Shown: positions 33,485-41,860 of the stretch, piece by piece
Layout of the letters: each line of letters begins with the position of its first letter
How positions within the stretch are numbered: position 1 is the stretch's first letter
Source: Candidatus Dormiibacterota bacterium
GTDB taxonomy: Bacteria; Chloroflexota; Dormibacteria; Aeolococcales; Aeolococcaceae
Direction of reading: 5' to 3'
Assembly: GCA_019245575.1 (NCBI GenBank)
Contig: JAFARE010000016.1
Span: 1 to 64,000 of the forward strand
Length of the DNA: 64,000 bases
Made by a program: the position numbers and the translations under genes
The notes under the pieces: generated by a model
Databases searched by the model: none
What the model was told of the DNA's origin: nothing
What the model saw: only the letters and a program-made list of their open reading frames with translations

Positions 33485-34289
33485 GCGGATGCGCAGCCTC
33501 CTGGTCGAGTCCGACCACGAACACATGCCCGTGGCTGTCCCGCAGCACCTCGACCTGCGCGCCGTAGATCGCGGAGAGCGTCGGGGTCGACACGATCTCG
33601 CTGGGAGCCCCCGCGACAACGCGCTCCTGCGCGATGTACACAACCGCATCGATGACGCCGAGGATGGGATTGATGTCGTGCGTGACCATGAGCGCCGAGA
33701 CCCCACGCTCGCGAACCACACGGTTCACGAGGTGGGCCATGACCACCTGGTTGCGGACGTCAAGGCTGGCGAGCGGCTCGTCGAGCAGCAGCAGGTCGGG
33801 GTCGCCCGCCAGCGCCTGGGCGAGGAGGACGCGCTGCTGCTCGCCGCCGGAGAGGCGTCCGACGCGCCGGCGCGACAGCGGACGTGCGCCCACCTCGTCG
33901 AGCGCGCGATTCACTCGCACGCGGTGGTCGTGACGTCGCGCGCCCGGCACCTGGAATCCCCAGCGGTGGCCGTCGACGCCGAGACCGACGAGATCGACGC
34001 CGCGCACCGGCACATCCACGTCGAGAGATCGGCGCTGCGGCACGTAGCCAATGCGCGGATTGCCGCGGCGCGGCGGCTCGCCCAGCACGCGCACGGATCC
34101 GGACGCCGGCTCCATCAACCCGAGCAGCAGCTTGAGCAGCGTGGTCTTGCCGGCTCCATTCGGCCCAACGACCGCGGTGAAGGTGCCCGGGGCGACCGCG
34201 ACCGACGCGTCGTGCCAGATGGTGCGTCCACTGCGTCGCACCGACACGGAGTCGAGCTCGAGCGCCGGTGGCCCCTCAGCCATCGGCAT
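33474..34289 (-). CDS. znuC: Zinc ABC transporter ATPase ZnuC
   Basis: This 271-residue ATPase has Walker A GPNGAGKTT, signature LSGGEQQR, Walker B LLLLDEPLASLD, and the switch His in MVTHD. The C-terminus is His-rich (AAHPHDH), which may hold metal. It overlaps znuA upstream by 14 bases and znuB downstream by 11, so the three are translated together. Confidence 0.94.
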   Translation of the reverse strand: MPMAEGPPALELDSVSVRRSGRTIWHDASVAVAPGTFTAVVGPNGAGKTTLLKLLLGLMEPASGSVRVLGEPPRRGNPRIGYVPQRRSLDVDVPVRGVDLVGLGVDGHRWGFQVPGARRHDHRVRVNRALDEVGARPLSRRRVGRLSGGEQQRVLLAQALAGDPDLLLLDEPLASLDVRNQVVMAHLVNRVVRERGVSALMVTHDINPILGVIDAVVYIAQERVVAGAPSEIVSTPTLSAIYGAQVEVLRDSHGHVFVVGLDQEAAHPHDH

Positions 34290-35193
34290 GCGATGAGGTG
34301 AGCGCGGCTCGCAGCGCTGTGAGTTGACGCACCTGCCAGTCCTGGAATGTGTCGCCCAGCGGCTGGATCGTTTCGGAGATGCCGACCACCGGGATGCCCG
34401 CCTGGCGCGCGAGATCCTGGATGTTCGTCGTCACCGCCGTCACCGTCTGCACGTTGTATACGAGCACCGCCGCCTGACGCGACGTGATCTGCTGCTCGAA
34501 CGCGGCCACTGCTGACGCAGGTGGATCGTTCCCCTCGGCAACCGCCTGCATGAACTCGCGAGGCGATATGAGGTCGAGGTGCAGCGCCGTCGCGAGGTAC
34601 ACGAATATGTCCTCAGTGGCAGCAACTCGGCGGCCTGCAAACTGGCCACCGATCGTAGCCAGCGCCTGCTGATACGGCATCAGCGCGTTCACGAAGGCCG
34701 CATGCGCCGACTCGAATGCGCTCCTGTCGGTGGGGTCGAGCCTCTCGTAGTCGGCGGTGATCCGGTCGGCGACGCTGCGCACGTAGCCCGGGCCGTACCA
34801 GAAGTGGGGATTGTCCCCGTCACGCTTTCCCAGCAGCTCGGCGACGTTCAGCACCGTTCGCGACGACGACGGATTGCCGTCGAGGAGCTTCTGCCCCCAG
34901 TCGTCGTAGCCTGCCCCGTTGAGCACCACGTAGTCGGCGGTGGCGAAGGCACGGGCATCCGCGCTGCTGCTCTCGTAGTCGTGCGGGTCGGCGTTGGGGT
35001 CGGTGACGATGCTGGTCACCGAGACGTGGGAGCCGCCCAGCTGCGCGGCGATGCTTCCCCAGAAGTCCTCTCCCGCAACCACCTGCAGCGTCTGCGGCCC
35101 GCCGGAGCGGTCCGCCGCCACCGAACAGCCGGTCAGCGCTGCGACGACGCTGAGCGGCAGCAGGACCCGGCCGAGGCCGGAGGCGCCGGTCAT
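34276..35193 (-). CDS. znuA: Zinc-binding lipoprotein ZnuA
   Basis: This 305-residue extracytoplasmic binding protein has a lipobox ending LTGC (Cys23), so it is membrane-anchored. Metal ligands expected of cluster A-I binding proteins are visible: His in DPNADPHDYESS, His in DNPHFWYGP, and a Glu-containing ATEDIFVYLATAL in place of the third His. The His-rich loop of Gram-negative ZnuA is absent. It heads the operon, and a candidate Zur operator lies 9 bases upstream of the ATG. Confidence 0.9.
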   Translation of the reverse strand: MTGASGLGRVLLPLSVVAALTGCSVAADRSGGPQTLQVVAGEDFWGSIAAQLGGSHVSVTSIVTDPNADPHDYESSSADARAFATADYVVLNGAGYDDWGQKLLDGNPSSSRTVLNVAELLGKRDGDNPHFWYGPGYVRSVADRITADYERLDPTDRSAFESAHAAFVNALMPYQQALATIGGQFAGRRVAATEDIFVYLATALHLDLISPREFMQAVAEGNDPPASAVAAFEQQITSRQAAVLVYNVQTVTAVTTNIQDLARQAGIPVVGISETIQPLGDTFQDWQVRQLTALRAALTSSHADG

Positions 35194-35202
35194 GGGACGG
35201 CA

Positions 35203-35224
35203 TGATAACTGATCCTGAGTATCA
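35203..35224. promoter_or_regulatory. Candidate Zur operator upstream of znuA
   Basis: This is a 22 bp imperfect inverted repeat with half-sites TGATAAC and AGTATCA separated by 8 bases. It lies in an A/T-rich island, in sharp contrast to the surrounding GC-rich DNA. It sits immediately upstream of znuA and resembles Fur/Zur half-sites (TGATA). Spacing differs from the classic 7-1-7 box. Confidence 0.5.
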
Positions 35225-35277
35225 AAACGGGCGCGATCTCAGCCTCCGGCCTTCCCGGCGGCGTTAAGCTCGGGCCG

Positions 35278-36678
35278 ATGAGCCCATTCGGCTTCGCGCC
35301 ACTGCTGGCCCACGCGTTCGGCAAGCGCTACGACCTCCCCGTGCCGCTCTGGCTCTTCGTGGTGGGCGGTGCACTGGTGGTGTTCGCATCGTTCCTGCTC
35401 GTGCTGCCGACGGCGGTGCGCCCGGCCACGGCCACCGGCCCGCGCGCGGGCGACGCCCCGGCCCTGCGTCCGGCGGCGCCCGCGCGCATGGCGCTGGCAT
35501 GGCTGCTCTTCATCGCGCTCGCCGTCGGCGGCTGGATCGGCTCGCAGGAGCTGGCCGAGAACATCCTGCCCACGGCCTTCTGGCTGGTCGTCTGGATTGC
35601 TGTGCCCGTCAGCTGCGGCCTCATCGGCGACTGGACCCGGGCGGTGAACCCATTCGCCGCTGTGGCGCGACTGTTCGACCGCGACTCGTTGCGGTCGACG
35701 CTCCTCGGTGGCGCGCATCGCGCGCGCTGGCCCGCGCGCGCCGGCTTCTGGCCGGCCGCGGCGCTGTTCTTCATCGTCGCCTGCGGCGAGCTCGTCTACA
35801 ACGGAACGGCGACGCTGCCGTCGGTGACGGCCACCGCGATCGTGGCCTACATGGCATTGAACGCGCTCATGGGCCTGCTCTTCGGGGCAGAGGCGTGGAC
35901 GGCTCGCGGTGAGCTCTTCTCGGTGCTGTGGTCCACGTGGGGACGCCTCGGCTGGTGGCGCTTCGGCGCCCCCGGGCGCCGCGGCTTTCTCGGCGGACTC
36001 GCGGCTCCGTTCGAGGCGTCGGCGAGCCGCATCACCTTCGTGCTGCTCCTGCTGGTGTCAGTGTCGTTCGACGGCGTGCTCTCGACCCCTGGGTGGAAGC
36101 ACTTCGTGACGCAGCTTCCCGACGCGCTGCTTCCGGGCACGACGCTCTTTCTTCTGTTCGAGACGTTCGTCTTCGCCGTGTTCGTGGGTGTTGCGTGGCT
36201 GCTGTTCGGTGGATTCGCCGCCGCGGTGCGCGCCGTCGGACATCTCGAAGCCGGATGGATGCAGGTGTTCGCGGGCCTGCTCCGCTCGCTGCTGCCCATC
36301 TCATTCGGCTACCTGGTGGCGCATAACGCCGACTATCTGGCGATCAACGGGCAATTGCTGATACCGATCCTGGGCAATCCGTTCGGCCTCTCCGGCGTCA
36401 AGCTGCTGCCCGCGCCGTTCAACGACTCGTACGTCGTCAACCCCAACGTGCTGCCGTCGTCGGTGCTGTGGTACGGCGAGGTGGTGCTGATCATCGCTGT
36501 GCACGTCGCGGCCGTGTTCCTCGCGCATCAGTACCTCGGCCGCGCCGCACGACGCGTGCGCGACGCGCGCCGGTCGGAATGGCCCTGGATCGCGGCGATG
36601 GTCGGCTACACCATGACCAGCCTGTGGCTGCTGGCGCAGCCGGTCGTGCAGGAGGCGGCTTCGCGCAGCAGCGGGTGA
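35278..36678 (+). CDS. Polytopic membrane protein, function unknown
   Basis: This 466-residue protein has about ten to eleven membrane helices. The start LLAHAFGKRYDLPVPLWLF resembles a group of actinobacterial membrane proteins that databases sometimes label fenitrothion hydrolase. I recall that label only loosely, and no hydrolase motif is seen here. Conserved-looking polar segments include GDWTRAVNPFA and LVAHNADYLAINGQ. The stop overlaps the GTG start of the next gene (GTGA), so the two probably work together. It is divergent from znuA and could share the operator region. Confidence 0.7.
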   Translation: MSPFGFAPLLAHAFGKRYDLPVPLWLFVVGGALVVFASFLLVLPTAVRPATATGPRAGDAPALRPAAPARMALAWLLFIALAVGGWIGSQELAENILPTAFWLVVWIAVPVSCGLIGDWTRAVNPFAAVARLFDRDSLRSTLLGGAHRARWPARAGFWPAAALFFIVACGELVYNGTATLPSVTATAIVAYMALNALMGLLFGAEAWTARGELFSVLWSTWGRLGWWRFGAPGRRGFLGGLAAPFEASASRITFVLLLLVSVSFDGVLSTPGWKHFVTQLPDALLPGTTLFLLFETFVFAVFVGVAWLLFGGFAAAVRAVGHLEAGWMQVFAGLLRSLLPISFGYLVAHNADYLAINGQLLIPILGNPFGLSGVKLLPAPFNDSYVVNPNVLPSSVLWYGEVVLIIAVHVAAVFLAHQYLGRAARRVRDARRSEWPWIAAMVGYTMTSLWLLAQPVVQEAASRSSG

Positions 36679-37196
36679 CCGCGCACGTCCTGGTGGGCAG
36701 CCCCGTCCCGCAGGCGCTGCAGTGGCTTGCGGCGGTGCTGCTCTTCGGTGGAGCGCTGGCGGCGGTGGCGCTGCGCAGCCGCACGCGCCGTGCGGCCGCA
36801 TGTGTGGTGGCGGCGCTGGGGGCGGCCGGAACCGCGGCCGCATGGACACTCGCCGCCGTGCAGCCGGGTCCTGCGCCGTACGCGCTGCGCATCACCGCTC
36901 CTGCTGACGGCGCACGCGCATCGTCGCCGCTCACCCTCACGGTGTGCGGCGTGCGCGGCGACGGCACCACCGTGCCGGCGACCGACCCCACGCACTATCT
37001 CGTGGTGTTCGTCGACGGGCACGAGGTCGCGACGGTCGACCAGTGGCAGTTCGCCGAAGTGCTGTCACCCGGGGCGCACACGCTCGCCGTCCAGCTGGTG
37101 ACGCCCGTGCACCACGCGTTCAACCCGCCGGCGACCACCGCAATCCGGGTCGACATCGTGAGCGAGGCGCCCGCCCCGGCGCCGGTCGCCTGCTGA
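36675..37196 (+). CDS. Membrane-anchored beta-rich protein, function unknown
   Basis: This 173-residue protein starts from a GTG overlapping the upstream stop. Two N-terminal membrane helices (about 10-30 and 38-56) precede an outward beta-rich domain. That domain begins YALRITAPADGARASSPLTL and contains THYLVVFVDGHEVATVDQ, reminiscent of Ig-like or DUF4399-type folds. The final residue is Cys. It pairs with the polytopic membrane protein before it. Role unknown. Confidence 0.65.
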   Translation: MTAHVLVGSPVPQALQWLAAVLLFGGALAAVALRSRTRRAAACVVAALGAAGTAAAWTLAAVQPGPAPYALRITAPADGARASSPLTLTVCGVRGDGTTVPATDPTHYLVVFVDGHEVATVDQWQFAEVLSPGAHTLAVQLVTPVHHAFNPPATTAIRVDIVSEAPAPAPVAC

Positions 37197-37205
37197 GGCG
37201 GAGGC

Positions 37206-38078
37206 TCAGCCGGGCCGCGGCACCCCAACCGGGTTCGGGTACATCAGCCCGCCCGGGGCTTCGAGCCGCTGCGCGAGCCCGAGCAGCACGTCGAGGATGC
37301 GGCCGCGGGCAGCAGCGTCGAGCTCGTCCCACGGCGGCGCGGCGAGCCGGTCGGTGACCCCCTCGACCCCGGCCAGCAACTCGTGTCCCTTCTCGGTGAG
37401 CCCGTCATTCCGGTCGAGGATGCCGCGGTCGCGGAGCCGATCCGCGGCGGCGTTCCAGTCCTCGTCGGTCCAGCCGCGAAAGCGACGCATGGTGACGGCG
37501 TCGACGCTGTCGCCCGCGGCGACGCGAACCACGTGCGCCTCCAGGCCGCTGACGTCGTGCACCGTCAACGCGGCGACGTGGCCGTCGAAGCGGTGCTCGC
37601 GCAGCAGGGTGCACGCGTGCCACAGCGCGATGTGCGGCGCCGAGGGCACCTCCAGCGCGGCGTGCGCCGCGAACAACGGGCGTCCGTCGCGGTGGAGGCC
37701 CATCGCCATGTCGAGCAGCACGCCCGCGGCGTACGCGACATCATCGCCCGAGGCGTCCTCGCCCCAGAGGCGGCGCAGCGCGCTGTCGACGACATCGACG
37801 CGCGCCTGCAGCACTCGCTCCGGCGTGGAGAACTGCCATGCGTCCGGGAGCGCGCGCCGCACCATCGGCGGAGCGAAGTTGTGGAACGTGGCGATGACCA
37901 CCTCGGGACCGACCGCGCCCATGGCGGCGGAGCGGGACGCGAAATAGCCCATCCAGCCGCCGCGCAGGCCGATCTCGCGGTAACGCTCAAGCGACTCGGG
38001 CGCGAAGTACACGATGGCGTGGATCGGCTCGTAGAGGGTCCATGCCCGCCGCGCCGCGCTTGCTGTCTGCATCGTCAC
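37206..38078 (-). CDS. SalK/SCO6745-like protein
   Basis: This 290-residue soluble protein matches the SalK/SCO6745 group known from actinobacteria. The start has RRAWTLYEPIHAIVYFAPE, the middle FHNFAPPMVRRALPDAW, and the C-terminal half contains a winged-helix-like segment (GLTEKGHELLAGVEGVTDRL). Members are described as HTH-containing, with unknown function. A GTG (38078) or ATG (38072) start is possible. It follows the REC-kinase gene by three bases on the same strand, so it could be its output or a co-expressed regulator. Confidence 0.8.
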   Translation of the reverse strand: MTMQTASAARRAWTLYEPIHAIVYFAPESLERYREIGLRGGWMGYFASRSAAMGAVGPEVVIATFHNFAPPMVRRALPDAWQFSTPERVLQARVDVVDSALRRLWGEDASGDDVAYAAGVLLDMAMGLHRDGRPLFAAHAALEVPSAPHIALWHACTLLREHRFDGHVAALTVHDVSGLEAHVVRVAAGDSVDAVTMRRFRGWTDEDWNAAADRLRDRGILDRNDGLTEKGHELLAGVEGVTDRLAAPPWDELDAAARGRILDVLLGLAQRLEAPGGLMYPNPVGVPRPG

Positions 38079-38081
38079 GCG

Positions 38082-39326
38082 CTAGTAGGCCAGGTCGACC
38101 TCGCCGCCGAGCACCGTCGTGCGCGGGCGCGGTCCCGCCAGCGGGATGCGAAGGGTCAGCGTGGTCTCCGCATCACCGTCGCCGCTGAGCACGAGCTCGC
38201 CGCCGTGGAAGCGGGCCACGGCCTTGCCGAGAAGCTCGGCGATGGCCGGCGGCGAACTCTCGCCGGCGCTCAGGGAGCGCGAGAACTCGCTGCGCACCGC
38301 GGGCCTTTCTGCGGCGTGGCCGTGCGCGGCGCGGCCTGTGACCGCGACCGTGGCGGCGTGGTCGGACGGGTTCATCCCCAGGCTCACGCGGACAGCGCCG
38401 CCCTCGTCGGCGCAGATCATCGCGTTTTCGACGATACTGGCAACAACATCACGCACCTGCTGCGCGGCGACCGCCACGAAGAACGGCCGGTCGACGGGCG
38501 CCAGGTTGACGGCCGTCCCTGGGGCGGACGTCGCCGCGTCATCGATGGCGCAACGCACAAGGTCGTGCAGGTCCACGACATCGACGCCCATGTCGGGCGT
38601 GGCCGCCTCCATCTCGGCGGTCGCGGCCATCGAATCCACGAGGCGCGCCATGCGCGCCAGCGCGCTCTCCAGCCGCGCAACCGCTGCGGCAACGTCGACC
38701 GCGGCGCCCGTCTCTCCATCACCTGCGGCTCCGCCGCCGACCAGCGCCAGGCGGGCCCGGGCGAGGGCCAGGTGCGCGCGCAGCTCGTGGGCGGCGAGGC
38801 CCAGGAAGTCCCGCTTCATGCGCTCCAGCTCGGTGGCGCGCTGCGCCGCGGCTCGCAGTGTGCCGGCCTCGTCACGAGCGCCTTGCTCGGCATCGCGGGC
38901 CGCGCGCACCTCGGCTCGGACGGACGAGACACGCCGGATCAGCTCGGCGACGGCGAGCGCATAGCGCATGCGCTCCTGCAGCACCTCGAGCGAGACCGGC
39001 TGGGTGAGAAAGTCGTCGGCGCCGGCGGCGAGGGCGGCCACAGCGCCGCGTTCCAGCTCGCGCGTCCCGATGAGGATCACCGGGATGTTGTCGATTGCGG
39101 GGTCACGGCGCAGCGCGCGCAGCAGCGCCACAGCGTCCACCCCCGCGTCGAGGTCCACCAGCACGAGGTCCGGCCGGCGCGCCCGGATGCGGCCCAGGAG
39201 CTCGGCGGGATCGCTGACCACGTCGACAGGAGCGTCGAGCGGAGCGAGCAGCTCCGGCAGCGCGCCGGCGCCCGATTCGGCCACGAGAATGCGGACGTTG
39301 CCGTACTCAGGCTCTTGTTCGATCAC
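38082..39326 (-). CDS. REC-histidine kinase hybrid with degenerate motifs
   Basis: This protein has about 414 residues from the GTG at 39326 (an ATG at 39389 is also in frame). Residues 1-120 are a receiver domain with phospho-acceptor Asp58 (VLVDLD). It has only one acid in the usual pair (VAESG), and Gln replaces the switch Lys (FLTQPVS). A coiled coil follows (~125-170), then a HisKA-like segment with His in LAAHELRAHLAL. An ATPase domain keeps the N box (VENAMICA) but lacks a recognisable DxGxG. It may be a pseudokinase or sensor scaffold. It adjoins a SalK-like gene. Confidence 0.75.
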   Translation of the reverse strand: MIEQEPEYGNVRILVAESGAGALPELLAPLDAPVDVVSDPAELLGRIRARRPDLVLVDLDAGVDAVALLRALRRDPAIDNIPVILIGTRELERGAVAALAAGADDFLTQPVSLEVLQERMRYALAVAELIRRVSSVRAEVRAARDAEQGARDEAGTLRAAAQRATELERMKRDFLGLAAHELRAHLALARARLALVGGGAAGDGETGAAVDVAAAVARLESALARMARLVDSMAATAEMEAATPDMGVDVVDLHDLVRCAIDDAATSAPGTAVNLAPVDRPFFVAVAAQQVRDVVASIVENAMICADEGGAVRVSLGMNPSDHAATVAVTGRAAHGHAAERPAVRSEFSRSLSAGESSPPAIAELLGKAVARFHGGELVLSGDGDAETTLTLRIPLAGPRPRTTVLGGEVDLAY

Positions 39327-39482
39327 GCCGCGCGCAGTCCTCCCCCGGCTCGTCCCCCCCGGGCTGTGCCCGCGGCCGCCAGACGACATTGTTCGCAGAT
39401 CCTACCGCTCGTGTCACGGTGCAAACGCAGCAGATCACCGTCCGCAGGTGGGGCTGACGCCGCCGCCTGCCTCAGCCGGGCG

Positions 39483-40421
39483 TCAGCCGAACGTGTGAAC
39501 CACCCAGGCGACGGCGCCGACCATGCCCGCGTCTGTGCCAAGCGCCGCCTCGACGATCCGGCAGTGCGACGCCGGCACCTCGAACGCGATCTCGGGCACG
39601 GCAGCACGCAGCGGCCCGAACAGCAGGTCCCCCGCGTTGATCAGGCCGCCGCCGATGGCGACCACCTCGGGACCGAGGAGGTTGATGAGGCCGCCCACCG
39701 CGCGGCCGAGCGCGCGGCCGGCCACGGCGAAGAGGCGTTTCGCCACCTCGTCGCCCGCGAGCGCGGCCTCCTCCACCGCCTTGGCGTCGATGTCGGCGGG
39801 CGTGATGTCGGCGAGCCGGGTCTTCTCGCCCGCGGCCACGGCGCGTCTCGCGGCGTCCGCGATGGCCGTCCCGGACGCGGTGCCCTCCAGGCAGCCGTTG
39901 TGGCCCTGCGAGCAGGTCGGCGCGTCGGCGCCCACCGGCGTGTGACCCACCTCGCCGGCCGAACCCGTGCCCTCGTGCAGGCGTCCGTCGAGGATGACCG
40001 CGCCGCCCACCCCGGTGCTGGCGGTGACGAAGATGAAGTGGCTGGCGCCCACACCGGCGCCCGCCTTCCACTCGGCGAAACCGGCCAGTGTGGCGTCGTT
40101 GCGCACGGACACGGGGCACCCCAGGCGCGCGCCGAGCATGTCGCCGGCCGGCACCTCACGCCATCCGGCCAGGTGCGGCGCCGCATGCACGATCCCCCGG
40201 CGCGGATCGAGCGGCCCGGGTATGCCGATGGCAAGCCCGCCGATCTCCGCGTCGCCCGCGGCCTCGCGAGCGCACGCGGCCACCGCGTCGAGGACCGCGT
40301 CGGGTCCGTCCTGGGCGGGCGTGGGATGGCGCACCACGGCCGCGTGCGTGGCCGGCCCCGTGGCGACGGCGGCGCGCACGTTCGTGCCGCCGAGGTCGAC
40401 ACCGACAAGGACGCGGCTCAC
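39483..40421 (-). CDS. ROK-family sugar kinase (glucokinase-like)
   Basis: This 312-residue kinase probably phosphorylates glucose with ATP. Phosphate-1 motif VGVDLGGTNVRAAV starts at about residue 5. The substrate/catalytic region is VRNDATLAGFAEW, and GSAGEVGHTPVG holds the zinc-site His. The usual Cys cluster is reduced: TCSQGHNGCLE has Gln where the second Cys of CxCGxxGC normally stands. The GTG start overlaps the zwf stop (GTGA). Coupling to G6PDH supports feeding glucose 6-phosphate into the pentose phosphate route. Confidence 0.9.
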   Translation of the reverse strand: MSRVLVGVDLGGTNVRAAVATGPATHAAVVRHPTPAQDGPDAVLDAVAACAREAAGDAEIGGLAIGIPGPLDPRRGIVHAAPHLAGWREVPAGDMLGARLGCPVSVRNDATLAGFAEWKAGAGVGASHFIFVTASTGVGGAVILDGRLHEGTGSAGEVGHTPVGADAPTCSQGHNGCLEGTASGTAIADAARRAVAAGEKTRLADITPADIDAKAVEEAALAGDEVAKRLFAVAGRALGRAVGGLINLLGPEVVAIGGGLINAGDLLFGPLRAAVPEIAFEVPASHCRIVEAALGTDAGMVGAVAWVVHTFG

Positions 40422-41845
40422 ACCTCGTTCTCCGCGGCGTGCCAGTGCCCCGGCGCGGCGATGCGCGCGGCATCCTTCGGCCCCCAGCTCCCGGCGGCGT
40501 AGAACTCCACCGGCGGCGGCTCCTTGAGGATGCCGTCGACGGCGCTCCAGCCGGCCTCGACCTCGTCCTCGCGGATGAACAGCATGTGGTCGCCGTGCAA
40601 CGCGTCGTGCAGCAGCCGCTCGTATGCCTCCGGGGGGGAGCCGCGGAACGATGAGCCGTAGTTGAAGTTCATGTGCACGTCCTGCGCGGTCACGTCGGGA
40701 CCGGGCTGTTTTGCGCTGAAGCTCAGCGCGATGCCCTCGTCGGGCTGGATGCGGACCACGAGGCGGTTGCTCTCCATCGCCTCGACCCCCACCTCGCGGA
40801 AGAGGTGCAGCGGCACGTCGCGAAACACGATCACGACGCGCGAGTCGCGCACCTTCAGCCGCTTGCCGGTGCGCAGCAGGAAGGGCACGCCCGTCCAGCG
40901 CCACGACTCCACCTGCAGTCGCAACGCGGCGAAGGTCTCGGTTGTCGAGTCCGGGCTGACGCCGGGCTCGGAGCGATATGCGACAGCACTCTCCTTGCCA
41001 ACCGTGCCCGCCGTGTACTGGCCGCGCACCACGTGCTCGGGGTCGATGGGCCGGATCGCGCGCAGCACCTTGACCTTCTCGTTGCGGATCGCCTCGGGCT
41101 CGAACGAGATCGGCGGCTCCATCGCGGTCAGCGCGAGCACCTGGAAGAGGTGGTTCTGCACGATGTCGCGGATCGCCCCGATCTCCTCGTACAGCCGGCC
41201 TCTGCCGTCGACCCCGAGCGTCTCGGCCACGGTGATCTCCACGCGTGATATCGCGTCGCGAGTCCAGACGCGGTCGAACACCGAGTTGCCGAAGCGAAAC
41301 ACCAGGAGGTTCTGCACCGTCTCCTTGCCCAGGTAATGGTCGATGCGGAAGACACGCTCCTCGGGCACGACGCTGTGCAGCTCGGCGTTCAGCTGGCGTG
41401 CGCTGTCCAGGTCACGGCCGAACGGCTTCTCGATGATGATCGACGTGTCGTCGGCGATGCCCGCCGTGCCGATCGCGCTGATCAGCGGGCTGAACGCCGA
41501 CGGCGGCACGGCGAGATAGACGATGCGGCGCTGCTGCGTGAAGTGCTGCTGCAACGGCGTGATGTCGTCGCCGCTGAGTGGCACGAAGTGCAGCCGCTCG
41601 GCGAACGTGGCGAATGCCGCGTCGTCGACGCTGGTGCGCGAGAAGGTGGCCACCGCCTGGTGCGCGTGGTCGCGAAACTGCTGGTCCCCCCAGTCGACCG
41701 GCGCGGTCCCGATCACAGCCCCGCGTGTGGGCAGGAGCTTCTCGCGGCTCAGGTTGTAGAGCGCGGGCAGCAGCTTGCGCTGCGCCAGATCTCCGCTGGC
41801 GCCAACGACCACGATGTCCTGGTCGGGAGGCGGTTCCAGCGACAC
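40418..41845 (-). CDS. zwf: Glucose-6-phosphate 1-dehydrogenase
   Basis: This 475-residue enzyme oxidises glucose 6-phosphate to 6-phosphogluconolactone, making NADPH. The cofactor motif GASGDLAQRKLLPALY is at residues 15-30. The active-site signature RIDHYLGKETVQN includes the catalytic His. IEKPFGRDL is also conserved. GTG is the start. It sits 15 bases after the zinc-ribbon membrane protein and is coupled to the ROK kinase downstream. Confidence 0.96.
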   Translation of the reverse strand: MSLEPPPDQDIVVVGASGDLAQRKLLPALYNLSREKLLPTRGAVIGTAPVDWGDQQFRDHAHQAVATFSRTSVDDAAFATFAERLHFVPLSGDDITPLQQHFTQQRRIVYLAVPPSAFSPLISAIGTAGIADDTSIIIEKPFGRDLDSARQLNAELHSVVPEERVFRIDHYLGKETVQNLLVFRFGNSVFDRVWTRDAISRVEITVAETLGVDGRGRLYEEIGAIRDIVQNHLFQVLALTAMEPPISFEPEAIRNEKVKVLRAIRPIDPEHVVRGQYTAGTVGKESAVAYRSEPGVSPDSTTETFAALRLQVESWRWTGVPFLLRTGKRLKVRDSRVVIVFRDVPLHLFREVGVEAMESNRLVVRIQPDEGIALSFSAKQPGPDVTAQDVHMNFNYGSSFRGSPPEAYERLLHDALHGDHMLFIREDEVEAGWSAVDGILKEPPPVEFYAAGSWGPKDAARIAAPGHWHAAENEV

Positions 41846-41860
41846 GTGGACGGAGGCGGC

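Noticed and set aside
37383-40502. Very long plus-strand open frame (over 1000 codons) opposite the REC-kinase, ROK kinase and SalK-like genes
   Set aside because: It is antisense to three well-supported genes. Its composition (Arg/His/Ala/Gly-rich) is the usual shadow frame of high-GC DNA.
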